Shown in pieces: positions 1 through 14,300 of a stretch of 64,000 bases of DNA. Position 1 is the first letter of the stretch. Every line of letters begins with the position of its first letter. The notes under the pieces were generated by a model. That model saw nothing but the letters and a program-made list of their open reading frames with translations, had not been told where the DNA came from and searched no databases. Source of the stretch: Proteromonas lacertae (taxonomy: Eukaryota > Sar > Bigyra > Opalinata > Proteromonadidae). Location of the stretch: NCBI GenBank assembly GCA_002245135.1, contig NGBS01000319.1, positions 1 to 64,000 of the forward strand. The letters run 5' to 3'. The position numbers and the translations under genes were made by a program.

Positions 1-820
1 TACATCATCTCCAACAACATCATCTCCAACAACTTCATCTCCAACAACATCATCTCCAACAACTTCATCTCCAACTACATCATCTCCAACAACATTCATC
101 TCCAACAACATTCATCATCTCCAACAACATTCATCTCCAACAACAACATTATCTCCAACAACATTCATCTCCAACAACATTATCTCCAACTACATCATCA
201 CCAACAACAGATGTTCCAACTACATCATCTCCAACAACATTATCTCCAACAACTTCATCTCCAACAACTTTATCTCCAACAACATCATCACCAACTACAT
301 CATCTCCAACAACTTCATCTCCAACAACAACATTATCTCCAACAACTTCATCTCCCAACAACATTATCTCCAACTACATCATCTCCAACAACATCATCTC
401 CAACAACTTCATCTCCAACAACAACATTATCTCCAACAACTTCATCTCCAACAACTTTATCTCCAACAACATCATTACCAACAACAGATGTTCCAACTAC
501 ATCATCTCCAACAACATCATCTCCAACAACTTCATCTCCAACAACAACATTATCTCCAACAACTTCATCTCCAACAACATTATCTCCAACTACATCATCA
601 CCAACAACAGATGTTCCAACTACATCATCACCAACTACATCATCACCAACAACATCATCTCCAACAACTTCATCTCCAACAACAACATTATCTCCAACAA
701 CTTCATCTCCAACAACATTATCTCCAACTACATCATCACCAACAACATCATCACCAACTACATCATCACCAACAACTTTATCTCCAACAACATCATCACC
801 AACAACTTTATCACCAACAA
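1..820. repeat. Short tandem repeat coding for TTSSP stalk
   Basis: Degenerate tandem array with a 12-15 base unit close to CCAACAACATCATCT, with variants carrying TTA, ACT or GATGTT. On the plus strand it encodes the Thr/Ser/Pro stalk of the overlapping gene. Four units with an additional T (ACATTCATCT, about 91-175) and one with an additional C (TCTCCCAAC, about 351-358) shift the frame, as expected from replication slippage or from indel errors in a repeat. Confidence 0.9.
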
Positions 821-2109
821 TTGAAAATACTACACCAATACAGTCACAAATTGGAATGATATTAATATTTAATAATACTAGAACTACCTCATTAGAAGAT
901 GAAGATGTAGAAACAATAAAAAGATCAATTATATCGTTGTTTAATAGCCATTCAATATATTTAACTGAAGCTGATATAACAGTAAAAATAATATCCAAAA
1001 GACTTCGTTCATTAGAAAATGGAATATCAGTAGAAGTAATAATAAATACCAAAGACCAAAATGTCAAAGAAATGAACGATATTGTAGATAATCTAATAGT
1101 TGATTCATCAGAATTAATGAGAATCTTGATAAAAGAATCTAATGAAAATGAATTATTTAGTGAATGTGCATTAGAAGTTCATCGATTTCTACCCGATGTA
1201 AATGCTGATAATGAAAGTAATAAAAATACAACAACAACAGTAATAATCATAGTAGTAGTAGTTGCTGTAGTGGTAGTGATAATAATAATAATATCAATTT
1301 CCTGTTTTATAAGAAGAAGAAATAACAATTCAAGGAAAACTAAAAGAATGTCAAAAGATAAATCAAAAACCGCGATTGAGATTGAACATAATAACAATGT
1401 TAAAAGAGATGATAATAACAATAATAATAAAGAAAGAGAAAGAGAAAGAGAATCACAATCACAATCACAACATGAGATGAATAAAGAAAATGATGATCAG
1501 GTTATAAAGAATAGTAATGAAGAAAGAAAAGAAGAAGAAATTAAAAAAGAAAATAAGGAAGAAGAACCAATAAAGAAAGAAGAAGTTAGAAAGGAAGAAC
1601 CAAAGAAAGACAAACCAATTGCAAGAAATGATAATCAGAAAGTTGAAGTTGTTGTACAAAGAGAAGAACCAAAGAAAGAAATAAAGAATGAAGTAATAAT
1701 GAAGGAAAAAATAGTAAAAGAAGAAATAGAAAAAATAAGAGATGAAATTGATAGAGAGAGTAGAAGAAAAGAAAAGAAGAAAGAACAAAGGCATGGTCCA
1801 ATATATAAAAATAAAGAAGAGGAAGTTATATTAATTGATGATGGAAAAGATGAAGAAGAAAAAGAAGAAGAGATAATTGTCCCTAAAATACCAAAAGTAT
1901 TCAAATCTACTAATTCAAAACCAAAAACAGAAACTCCATCTAAGAAAAGAGCACCATTGACTTATGAAGGAATATTGAAGTTAAATGCAAAGTTAAACAC
2001 AGTAAAAAAGACAAGTACAGTGAAAGTAACAAAAGTAGGAAAATCTGAAAGAGATAATTATAATCATTCTCAAGGAATTGTAGATGATGATATCGACGAT
2101 CTTCTTTAA
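1..2109 (+). CDS. Mucin-like type I membrane protein, 5' partial
   Basis: The gene enters the window from the left, so its start is not visible. Up to about position 820 it encodes a Thr/Ser/Pro stalk built of TTSSPTT-like units with occasional DVP and LSP variants, the composition of an O-glycosylated mucin stalk. A compact ~110-residue domain follows (about 830-1200; unassigned, possibly SEA-like). Next comes a single very hydrophobic Val/Ile membrane segment (about 1215-1310) with a Cys-Phe-Ile-Arg-Arg-Arg stop-transfer. The tail is long, cytosolic, Lys/Glu-rich and probably coiled coil, ending at TAA 2107-2109. The stalk reads in three different frames before position 355 and is continuous only after it, although the nucleotide repeat is preserved. 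Likely a cell-surface adhesion or protective protein; that role is inferred from architecture only. Confidence 0.7.
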   Translation, partial: YIISNNIISNNFISNNIISNNFISNYIISNNIHLQQHSSSPTTFISNNNIISNNIHLQQHYLQLHHHQQQMFQLHHLQQHYLQQLHLQQLYLQQHHHQLHHLQQLHLQQQHYLQQLHLPTTLSPTTSSPTTSSPTTSSPTTTLSPTTSSPTTLSPTTSLPTTDVPTTSSPTTSSPTTSSPTTTLSPTTSSPTTLSPTTSSPTTDVPTTSSPTTSSPTTSSPTTSSPTTTLSPTTSSPTTLSPTTSSPTTSSPTTSSPTTLSPTTSSPTTLSPTIENTTPIQSQIGMILIFNNTRTTSLEDEDVETIKRSIISLFNSHSIYLTEADITVKIISKRLRSLENGISVEVIINTKDQNVKEMNDIVDNLIVDSSELMRILIKESNENELFSECALEVHRFLPDVNADNESNKNTTTTVIIIVVVVAVVVVIIIIISISCFIRRRNNNSRKTKRMSKDKSKTAIEIEHNNNVKRDDNNNNNKERERERESQSQSQHEMNKENDDQVIKNSNEERKEEEIKKENKEEEPIKKEEVRKEEPKKDKPIARNDNQKVEVVVQREEPKKEIKNEVIMKEKIVKEEIEKIRDEIDRESRRKEKKKEQRHGPIYKNKEEEVILIDDGKDEEEKEEEIIVPKIPKVFKSTNSKPKTETPSKKRAPLTYEGILKLNAKLNTVKKTSTVKVTKVGKSERDNYNHSQGIVDDDIDDLL

Positions 2110-2317
2110 GTCAACTCCATTATATTTTATATCTATATTTTGATTTATTTTTATTTTACTTTGATTTTATTGATTATGTTTTTGTTTATTTGGTGATTAT
2201 TAAAAATCCAATGATGAATTAATCTAAACATTAATGCTTCTTCTATCTCTATATACATGTTTGTATAATTTGAAGAAAAATTAGAAAGGTTTGAGCAGTT
2301 ATTATTCGTTATTCAAA

Positions 2318-5300
2318 ATGATTATTATTTTTTTATTTTTTTTAATCGTCCCATCGTTATCGATGAACATTGGGTATTTTATAAGAGACGGTATAGATGC
2401 TGATAATAAAAAATACGAATTAACCACGAAGTATGTGATAAATGAAGTTCATTCTGATATCCAGATCGATGTGAAAAGTTGTACCTATAATTCTGATGAT
2501 AGTGATGGAACAAGTGTAAAAAGATGTATAAAAGAGTTTAAATCGCAGAAAGTTGATTTGATATTTGGGTTCTGTGATTCCGCTATACTTAATTTTGCTG
2601 AAAAAGAGGTTGAGAAAAACAAAATGATGATATGGTGTACTAACACTTTCACAATAGGTAAATGCACGAAGAACTTCATTATGGGTAATACGGTAATAAA
2701 TAATATTGAAACATGTAAGAATTATATTTATTAATTGTTTTATTAATAGTTATATTCCTGATATCGACTAGGGTTGATGCTGTTGGCTTTTTAGGCAAAA
2801 GTAACACTGAAAGAATTGATGAATTCTATGCAGAAAGGATTAAACAAACTGCAAAATACTATGGCTTAAAAGTATTACCAATACTGTATGGAAGTGATGT
2901 TAATGCTTCATCAGTGGTAGATTATGTTAAGACAATATCTAATAGTAATTTAAGTGTAGTAACATTACACACTGTCCAAGATATAACCTTAACACAGTCA
3001 TTATTAGATTCATTTGATACAGCTACATGGTATAATCCTGGTATTTATAGGCCAATTGCCTACATTGATGGAGGATTAATATCGCCCGATTTTGCTAGTC
3101 TTTCGACTGCTTATAAACAAAAGAATAAAGGAAATTTAGTTTTCAGAGGATTTGAATCATTTATGAAAAATAATTATACAAAATTATATGAAGATAAGTA
3201 TGAATCAATCGGAGTACCTTCAAAATTTGAAGCTGTATACTTAATGGGTAATTTAAATATGTTTATAACAGCATTAGAAAAATCAGAAAGTGAATATCCA
3301 ACTGATTTTATTACTTTAATTTATAACAATGAATATGAATATGCTGGTGGTAAAATCATGTTAGTTGATAATAATTATATTGCTACTACGCAGTATGTAA
3401 TGGAATTTGATGATAATAATGGTATAACTGTAAAATATACATTACCGTTGAAGAAATCATTTGAACCTTTACAATTATTTGGTGAGTATAAATCTGAAAT
3501 GTGTAGTTTTTTAAATGGTAATTCTGAGAATGGTATTTCATCTGTTTCATACTTCACAATTGCTTTGATACATCATAGTGCAGGTATATTACATCATGAG
3601 GATAAATTATTGACATATTTTTTCTTATATTTAATTGATCATTACAATGAAAATTATGATGGTTTTTTGGGTGTGAAATTACAACCATTCTTTATAGAAA
3701 TGAATGAAGATATAGATATTACTGTAAATTATGTATATTATTATTAATATATATATATATATATATATATTTAAATAGATAATTGATGAATTGGAAGAGT
3801 ATAATATTACTACAGCTTTCTTATCATGTTCAACAGAAGAAAGAATCAAAATAGTAAAAGAAATTAGTAAAGATAAGAACATATTCTTATTTTATCTTGG
3901 TACAGTAGAAGGAGAAGAATGTAATGAGAATGTAATATATGTACATTTTAGTTATTATTATTTATTCAATAGGGAAATCCTAGTGCCATGAACCATGTAT
4001 CAGTAACATCAAAGTATGTATCAGGAACATTAAAAGCAACAAAAGCCTTGATATTCTCAAGTCAATACATGTATGGTATAGCAGCAAGAAAGTTGTTAAT
4101 GGAAGACTTATCTACATTAGGTTTTGAGCCAGAAGATTTCCTGTTTTATGAGTTAATCAGTACTGAGGATGACTATTTAGATCATATAATCAGCAATATG
4201 ACTTTAAATATATTCAATTATACTTCTGACAATGGTAAGACATTAGTTATAATAACAGCTGAAGAAATGTATCAAATTTCATTACTAAAGAAATTATATG
4301 AATATAATATTACTGCTGCGAATAGATATTCTGTTCTATCATTCAATTTGAATGAAATATTTATTAAGACAATTGGATCAAAGTATTGTGAAGGAGTTAA
4401 ATTTGTTACTCATTATTGTGATTCATATTCAAATACTCCAACACTATTGAAATCTTTTAGTGATTATCTGTTCAGTGAGTATAATTATACTATTCCATTA
4501 ACCAATAAAGTTGGTGTAATGTATAATCTATTTCAAATACTGAAACAAGTATATGAATATGTTTATAATTATTATTTATAGGTTGTTGAGATTAGTGGTT
4601 CATTTGATCCAAATGATTATAAAGAATATATATATAATCGTTTGCCATTAGAAGGTTCTGGAGGTCAATACTTAGTTTATGGAAGTGGGTATGCTCAAGG
4701 AATGATGAGAATAGTTGAAGTATATAATTATTATATTTTATTCTTTATTATATAAAATAGTTTGATGCTAATGAAGAATATAAATTGATTATGGATGATA
4801 CTTTTGTAAGAGTTGCATTAGTATTTACAGATAGAACAATGCAATGTAAATGGCAATCAAGTATTTTATTACTTTTATTAATTTATATATTCTTTTTTTT
4901 AAATAGAATCTCAAGGTATTTATCAAAACCAAAACAATTACATTATTGCTGCATTATTCAATATCAAAACTCCAATTGGTGTTATAAGATATGATTCATT
5001 ATTAATAGTTGCAGATATGATTAATGAAGATGGTGGAATAAAAGGAAGATTAATAGAAATAAAACCAACTCTCTATGATGATATTATTGACAATTTAATC
5101 CCATCTGTGAATAAATTCATTGATGATGAGAATCTATTATGTTTCTTTGGTACTTCGCTTGAAGAAGAAAGGGTTATGATCAATCCAATTTTAGAAGAAA
5201 AAGATAAGTTATTGTTTGTAGTTGAAAATATGGGAGGTGAAACTGCATATAAGAATATTATATTTGTATAAATATTTATTATTATTATATCTTATGATAT

Positions 5301-8300
5301 TTATAGATGAATAATTTACCTCACCAACAAGTAGAATATGCTCTATATTGGATATTATACAAATTTAATGACTATATCATTGTTTATAGTAATACAACAG
5401 CGTATATATTTAATATTTATTCATTTGTATTTTTTAGTGTATTGCAAAGAAGATTAAATGTCTTAAAACAAATTGGATCGCATATTGGAAGATTGCCTGT
5501 GTTAGAAATAGAATATAATAGTACTGATCTTCCAGGAATGATAACTTCTATTACTGCTGCATTAACAAACCATCCAACCTGTGGCATTATCACTATTATC
5601 TCCTCTTTACCTGATTTTGTTAAAGCATATCATGATTCTGGAATAGATGTTAATAAATATCCACTGTTTTTGTATGATTATAATTTCAGATCTGCTTATA
5701 ATGACAATTATATTGGTTGTTATGCTATTGTTCAATCCTATCCTGGTAATCCACGAGTGCAAGCAAATACAGATTTAATAGACAAATTGAATAAATATAA
5801 AGGAAATGCAGTTTCGTTAGGAAATCAATTATTCTTTGTAATTTATAATGCAATGATGATATTATCAAAAGGAATGAATAGTATTGATGATGTTTCTACT
5901 TCAACAAATATAAGAAATGGAATGTATGATATTACGATTGATGGACCAGATGGTAAAATGAGGATATTAACATCTAATTATGTTGTTAGTCATATGGTAA
6001 TAAGTAAGATTAATGCTGGGAAGAATTATACATTTGATATGCAATTGCCATTTACAATGATGGCTAAACCATATTTTCCATTTGTATATAATGATATATA
6101 TATGTTTATTATATTGTTATAGAGTAATGATAATCACTATTATGTTGCTGATTTTAGTTTAAATAACAATAAAACAAAAGTAGAACAAGATTATATTGGA
6201 ATTGCGTTTATTATGGATATAGAAACTGCTGGAAACAAAGGACTTTTAGATTTTATTTTAGCAAGAGCATATTTGGAAGATATGAATGTAGAAGGTGGAT
6301 TACAAGGAAAATTATTTGTATTTTTTAAGAGTTTAATCTTATTTTTTGAATAGGCTTCAGAAGTGTATCAATGTCCATCATCATCTAAAGATTCATCAGC
6401 ATTATTTATGGAATTAACAAATAGAGGATTTGACATTATAATAGGTGGATGTGATCCAGAACATCGAGCAATATATGAGCCAATCATCAAAAGATTAGAA
6501 TCATTGTTCATTTATACTGGTTTTGATAAAGGAGGTAGTTGTGAGAAAGATATGTATATATATATATATATATATAAGGATTTATTATCTTTATATAGTG
6601 TATATTCTTCATTAACTCCATCTCAAGAAATATTACCTGGTTTAATGAATTTATTATACACAGAATCAAGAGATTGTGTATTATTATATTCAGATGATGA
6701 TAATTATAAATCTCGAGTATCATTAATTCAATCATCATTAGAAGCATTTGGCATTGAAGTGAAATTCAATGGAGCAGTTGATAATAGAAATACTGTTCCT
6801 GTTGTAAAGAGTTATATGGGAAATATAAGAAAAGCGATGAGTGATGGAGGAATTATTTTAGCATTATTACATGATAGCCAATCTGAAATATTATTTGAAG
6901 AACTTTACAATTATTTTGTTCAATCTCAAGAGTATCACAGTTCAGAAGAAATTGCTGAAGATTATACAGTATATTTATTTGATAATACAAACACTCGTTT
7001 CAATCCAAAATATGCAAAAGGTCATTATGTTTATTCTACCACTACATGGAATGCTGCAGTTGGTTCAGAATATGTGTTTACAAAATATTTTAATTATTTA
7101 GCACCAGGTGACAATTATGGTATTGAAGATATATTAATGATATCTACATTTAGATGGCTTTATACGATATTACAACAATCTCCATCTTTTACCACAGATT
7201 CTTACAGAAGAGAGATGTATTTACATACAGTACCAACTATTATAGGTGATTTTTCACTTCAAGGTGATAATCATTTTCAGCATTCAGTTAATAAAGCAAT
7301 TATTAATGGTGATGGAAAAGTAGAATATCAAGAAGTAATTAGTAAGAGATGGAGAGGTGAAGTGTATAGAAATGAATTTAATCTTAATACATTTATACAT
7401 TGTGATTGGAATATTACTGCTAATGGTGATGGTAAAAGTGAAGGTGGTGATAATATGGACTTAAAATCCATAAAAATAGGAGTGTTAGTTCCAAAGGATT
7501 TTATATACAGAGAAGATGTACTTCTTTTCTATGCATCTTTCTTTTCATGGATTGATAAAATAAACTATGAAAAAGGTGGTGTAAAAGGTTTTATGATATT
7601 ATTAAGAGTAATGGATGATAATAATGATCCAGAATATGCGAAACAAGAAATAATTGATGCATATACAAATTACAAGTGTATTGTATTTGTTGGTGGATGG
7701 ACTAATGATATTAGAAGAATGGTCAGTAAAGTTGCTGATGAATATGATTTGATATTCTTCTTCCCAACTGATTATGAAGGTGAAGTGTGTGATTATAATT
7801 GTTTTACAACTGGTATTGCATATTCTAGTTTTGTATATATATTTATATTTATATTTATATTTAATAGTATACAATTGTACCTATTCTAATTGAACAAACA
7901 AATCCATTATTCTTATTCTACAGTGATATTGAATATAGTACTTATTTCGCAGAACATCTTATTGAAGATGTTGCATATTTTAATAAAAGTTTCCAATTAA
8001 TAGTTGATCTTCCAATCACCAAGACAGATGTGTCTGATATAGTAAAAACTATACCACTAATAGCTCCACAAGGTTGTTATATTGTTAGTCTTTTACAAGG
8101 TGAATCAAAGTATAATCTATTAAGAGAGTTAAACAGACAAGGTCTTCATCCTCCACGATTTGTTTCAATGAATATTAATATGAATTTCTTAGCCATTAAT
8201 GTGTTAGAAAGTAAAGAATTAGATGGTCATTATATTTGGGATTCATTTAAGAGAAATGCTTCAAATACTGTTTTAAGTGAAAGTGTTGATAATTTTGATT

Positions 8301-11300
8301 TAATGTTCGCCTATATTGGTTATACTAATATTATGATTGCTAGAGGTTATTCAATAGCTCAAATACTAGTAAATATATGTGAAAAATCCAAACAACTTAC
8401 TTATTCAGCATTTAGACAATCCATATATGATTATTCAACAGTAACTGCGTTAGGTGCTATTTCATTTACTGGAAATAATAATTTAGAGAATATTTTATAC
8501 CTTAAAAGATTCTTTATTGATCCAAAAACAGGAAATGCCCAAACTGATGTAATTTATAACACTAAAAAGCCCTTGGTTAATAGGCCATATGGAAATATAA
8601 TAAGAAATGAAGATATGTACAGATGTGATATGAAAACTGATTTTAAGAAGACGAAATATCCAGTAAAAAAAATCGGTGTAGTATTTTCAACAGCTGGAAG
8701 TGAAGCAGTTGTTCATAGAAATGGTATTCTTGGAGTAATTGCAGCTATTAGATATTTATACGATTTTGATTCGATTAATGGATATATTTTGTTAATGGAA
8801 CTTATAAATTATGATAGTAATTTGGATAAATTACAGGAAATGTTAAAGAGATATGATGGAGATGATACAATTGTTGCTTATGTTGGTTGTACATTAATTG
8901 AATGTAGAAAAATACTTCAAGATTCAGCTGAGAAGAATGGAAGATTAGTTTATTATCCAGCAATAAGTGTGGGTGAAGAATGTCATAAATATACATTTTA
9001 TACATCAATTGTATCAAATCAGTATGTGACAAGATTACTTGAGTTTATATTACAATCATCATTTGAAAAAAATTACTACATTTTAGGTGAAAATACACAA
9101 AGTTCGTTGACTTTAAATTCAATAATAACTGGTGAAGCTTCTGGATTATTATCAAGTATGGGCGAATTTATAATAAGTACAAATAATTCTATGACATTTG
9201 AAAGAGTTAAAGAAATAAGTCAAAATATAAAGAATGGTTTTATAATATCTACAATAGAATCCAATGAAAATATGAAATTGTTTTTATCATATTGGAATAA
9301 GTTAAGTGTTGATTCATCAAAAGTAGGAATTATTGATGTTTATTTAGAGATGGAAGATTTTGATAATATAGAAAATGAAGAAAGAAAGAATATATATAAA
9401 ATAGCGAAATATTCATATGATATTAAAACAGACACAAATCAAGCTTTTCTTGATATAGTTGAACATTATACAGGTTTAAATAGACCTACCAGTTTATTTG
9501 AATCTACCTATTCAAGTGTACTCTTATACTCAAATGCTGCAGCTGCTGCTAAGAGTTATGATTATGAATTGGTAAGAAAAGAATCATATGGTCAACAAGT
9601 TACTGTTGGATATGGAAAAATGACATTAGATGAGACAAACTATGTAAATTCTCCATTCTTTATTGTTCAATATAATTCCGATGGTAGTGATTTTACTACA
9701 GTTTATAGTAAATATGATGTACAATCACCGCAAGCATGGAATTGGAATATTGATAGTAGTTATGGTTATGTTTGTTCATTTAAAGAGACTGGTAATAAGT
9801 ATAAAATAGATAATAGTAAGAATCCTGCAAAATATGAGATACCAATTCAAAGAGTAGCTTTAATTGCCTCTTTAACAGGAGAAAGATCAGGTGATAATCA
9901 AGGATTAGTTGATATATTTCAAATGGAAATCAATCTATTAAATGATGATGGAGGTATTGGTGGATATCAATTAAAAGCAGATATTTTTGACGTTAAATCA
10001 AATGTAAATGAATGTTATACATCTATAGACACTTATTTAAAAACTAAAAAACCATTAGCTGTATTTGGTGTAGTAACTGATGAATGTATTGATGCTATTG
10101 AAAATATAATTGAAGCTCAAAATATGATATTCTTCCAATTGAAGTATTTAGATAGAGAGATATGTAAATTGACTTATTTTGTGTCAACCATGTATTCTGA
10201 ATATTATGAAAGTGCAATGAATATAATTAGGAATAGATTTTATGATAATATATTGTATATTACACCATCAACTGAAAAGTCAGCTATTCATATTGAAGGT
10301 TATCTAACATCACATGCAATGCCACATGATTATTATAAATACAATTCTATTGCTGATTTTAATATCACTATTGTTAATGATTATTTGAATTTCTATAATG
10401 AGAATGATACTAATAATTGTATAATATTTTGGGGTGATAAAGAAGCATTCCAAAGAATTATGGATATGATGAAGAATAAGAAGTTTTCATTCGATAATAA
10501 TAGAGTTATTGTAATGGCTAATATTGAACATGCTATAATGTCAAGTTATGCAAATTATGAGTATTTTGGATTCTATTATGAAAATGACAAATCAATTATT
10601 AATACAGAATTCTTAGAGAGGATTAGACAAAGAATAGATGAAACAACAACACCTATATCAGATCTAATGATTAGAACACTTTCGTCATTAAGATTGTGGG
10701 GTTTAGCAATTAATTCATTACCAAAAACAGTAACAGATTCTAATGGTTATAATGTAGCTGATGTTTCACCAAAGAATGTTAGAGATGTTTTAAGAGGATT
10801 TAAATTAGAGACTGTAGAAGGTAATGTCTATTTTGGTAATAATCAGTTTTTAGGAAGATATCCAAAGTTGTTATATGTAAATAGTGATAAAGTAATCACA
10901 TTATCTTACTACTCAAATAATGTAGTAATTCCTGAAGTGTATGATTCGATTAATGGAAGATATAAATTTTGTGATTTTGCTGATCCAGAAATTGGTGATG
11001 GTGAATATGTAAAGACATATATATTTGCTATAATGTTATCAATTACAGGAACAGATAGAAAAAGTGAAACTCCATTATTTGAAGCAATATTAGCAGCAAT
11101 GGATGAAACAAATGATGTTAAATTATTAGACTATTATTTAGATTATAAATTATATGACACTGAATCAAGCATTGAGAAATATATTGAATATAGTAAGCAA
11201 TTAGTAGAAAGTAAGAGTATTGATTGGGTATTTGGAGGATATAGTCCAGACACATTAGAAGCAATTGGTCCAATATTTGCAAAGAGTAAAAAAGGATTAA

Positions 11301-14300
11301 TGTATTTAGGCAAAACGTATGGTGATAACTGTTATCCACATGTTATTCAATCTCATCCAAATCCACATCAATTAGCTGAAGTAGCAATTAAAAGATTATT
11401 AGAGATAAGTACTGAAGCATATATAGTGCAGGATGAAAATAGATATACACAAAAAATAGTTGATTTGATTATAGCAAAAATGACTAATTTGATTATTACA
11501 TCTAAAGGTAGTACAGTGTATTCTGAAGGTAATAGAGTTATTACAAATATTCAAAGATCATTAGGTGATAGTGGAACAATATTGACAATAATAAATGATC
11601 CAAATGTTTTACATAATTTCTATACAAATTGGTGTGAAGATAGAACAATGAGATATCCAAATTATAAGATAATTAATGTATTATTTGATCCAAATTTTGT
11701 GAAAGATATCCCAACAGAATGTTTGAATGGAGTTATGATAATTGATTCATATTTTGAAACAATGGAAAATTCGAAATTGAATAGATTAGGTGTTCCATTT
11801 TTGTCACCAACGTTTAATCAAAGAATGCATTCAAGAATGGGACAAGATGGAATAATATATGGTGAATGTGAAGCAGCATATTCAGCATTTCAAATATGGA
11901 AAGGAAATATTAATAGAATTAATTCACTTGATATTGAACAATTTACACATTATTTCCATTATTTCATTGATTCACCTTCAGATGTTGTAGAAGTGAATGT
12001 AAATAATTTTATAAGTCGTAGATTATATTGTGGTAATTATAATGAAAATGGTGAAATTGAAATCAGTTGGGGAGCTTCTGCACTGATTACTCCAAAGATA
12101 TATGATGAGTATAACAATAGTCAATTTGGTTTAAGTTGTGACTTTAGTAGTAATGAAAAAGGAGCAAATTATTTTACAGATCCAATAGTCTTAACATTTA
12201 TACATGAAAAAGATTTAGGAGGAAATACTGAAAAATATAATGCATTATTAATAGATACAGTAATAGAAGAAATAAATTCAAATGGAGGTGTATTAGGTAA
12301 GGAATTAAAAGCAAATCATACTTGGTTAACTATTAATACTGCTTTTAGGAGTGTAAGAGAAATATTTGAAGTTGGAAAATCAAATACATTCTTTGGATGT
12401 ATCACAGCTGAATGTAGCCAAGAAGTGAATAGATATTTAGAGGATAAAAATTCATTATTCATGTTTACTGGTAGAGATGATGGGTTTACTTGTAAAGAGA
12501 ATATGATTGTTACTGGTTTATCAATTAATCAAAAAGCTCATACTTTAATGACTTATCTTAATTCATTAGATGTAAAAACAGCATATTTGGTTGGGCCAGA
12601 AAGAAATTCAACATATACCGAGTTTTATTCAATTGAACAGGAGCTGAAGAATAGTAATGTGGAAATAGTTGGTGAAAAAGCATTTTCTCCTTTCTATAAT
12701 GTTGCACTAGATGAAACAATTAAAGAATTAGAAAAATCATTAGATAATAATGATAGAATTGTTATTATTAATCTATTTATAGCATTAGAAAATACACAAT
12801 TTATAAAGGGTTTAATTAGTAGTAGTAAAAGTTCATCATTTACTACATTCTTCTTACATTATGATCCAAATGATTTGACAGCTGAAATGAGAAAAGTAAT
12901 GAGTGGTTCTTTTGTAATAACATCATATACTGATTCTGTTTCTACAACTAAATCTAGTGCATTTACTTATTTATCAACATCAGTTTATCAAAATGCAATA
13001 GAATTAAATGAAATCTTAGAATCAAGTTATTCATCAATATATCTATGGAAAGCAGCAGTTGAATATGCATCTGAAAATGTTAATAGTGATTGGCCTCCCA
13101 TTAAATATATTCAGTTGAGTTATAAGTATATATCATATGATAGTCCATCTGGAACTATTAAAGTATCTAATAACAATCACGTAACAAAGAATACTTATGT
13201 ATTTAGACTATCCTCAAATGGATTAGCTCAAGTATTTCCAAAACAAGGTATTTCTTATTCAGTTCAATCAAATATGACTTACTTAGGTAATGAAGAATGT
13301 GAATTCACTAAAGTGATGAAAAGTTATAAATGCGACGAAGGTATTAAGTTAGCTATTATTCTACTATCAGCAATTGCATGCAGTTGTTGTTTACTAATAT
13401 CTTATGTAGTTTTCTATTTTAAGAAATCTAGAATAATGAAAAGTGCAAGTCCATTGTTTTTGTATTATACATTATTATCATTGATTTTATTGTCAGTATC
13501 AGGTGATATGTTTGTATTAGAACCAAATGATGAAGTAATATGTGCGCTTCGTGTTTGGTTTTTGGCTATATCATTGATGTTATTGTATAGTGTTTTATTC
13601 TGTAAAGCATGGAGAATTCATAAATTATTTAACAATAGAGAATTGATAAAAGTAAAAGTCTCAACCATTCAATTATTGAAGATGATTGGTATATTTTTCA
13701 TTATTCAAGTAATCTATTTGACAATCTGGTGGTTAGTTGATATGTCTAAACCTACATTATCTTATAGTGATAATTATTCTACTTATTTAGAAGATGTGTA
13801 TTTAAAAGAATGTACTTCTAATGCTGTATTTGTTGCATTACAGTTAGTTGCGATTGTTATAATATTTTCATGGGGAGCAAAAACTGCTTGGAGTGTTAGA
13901 AAAGCGTCATATGAATTCAATGAATCAATGCCTTTGTTATCTACAATCATTGTAATGTGTATAATTAATTATATATATTATATTATATTATTCATTTATT
14001 TATATTTAAATAGTATTAATGGGAGTTATTTTAGTTCCTTTAGATTATTTAATGAATGGAGAACCAGATACATTAATGGCACTGCGAGGTATTGGAATTG
14101 AAGCAGGTGTGTTTATTGTAATATTGTTGCAATTTGGTTCAAAACTAACATATATTTGGATATATGAATTGAAAACAACATGGATGTCTAGTTCTTTATC
14201 TCAAAGTAGTACAAGTAGAGAAAAATCACAACAATTGAAAAAAGCAGCTGCTAGAGGCAGATTTACAGTTCATCCAAAAATATTGAGTAGAGCTCCTATA

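Noticed and set aside
149-1067. Minus-strand open frames rich in VVGDDVVGD across the repeat
   Set aside because: They are the reverse complement of the Thr/Ser/Pro repeat of the plus-strand gene, lack an independent start context and end where the repeat ends.
1465-1904. Minus-strand frames rich in Phe/Leu opposite the charged tail
   Set aside because: They are the complement of a Lys/Glu-rich coding region, a common artefact of A-rich coding strands.
2291-2317. Upstream TTG as start of the receptor gene
   Set aside because: The frame opens with TTG. ATG 2318 follows directly and gives a clean signal peptide.
3741-6590. TA-rich runs as microsatellite loci
   Set aside because: They are the bodies of short introns whose GT and TAG ends and phases fit the receptor gene.
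8030-14101. A separate ~2000-residue gene starting at 8030
   Set aside because: The first codon is GTG inside a longer in-phase exon (7868-13958), and domain boundaries continue across it.
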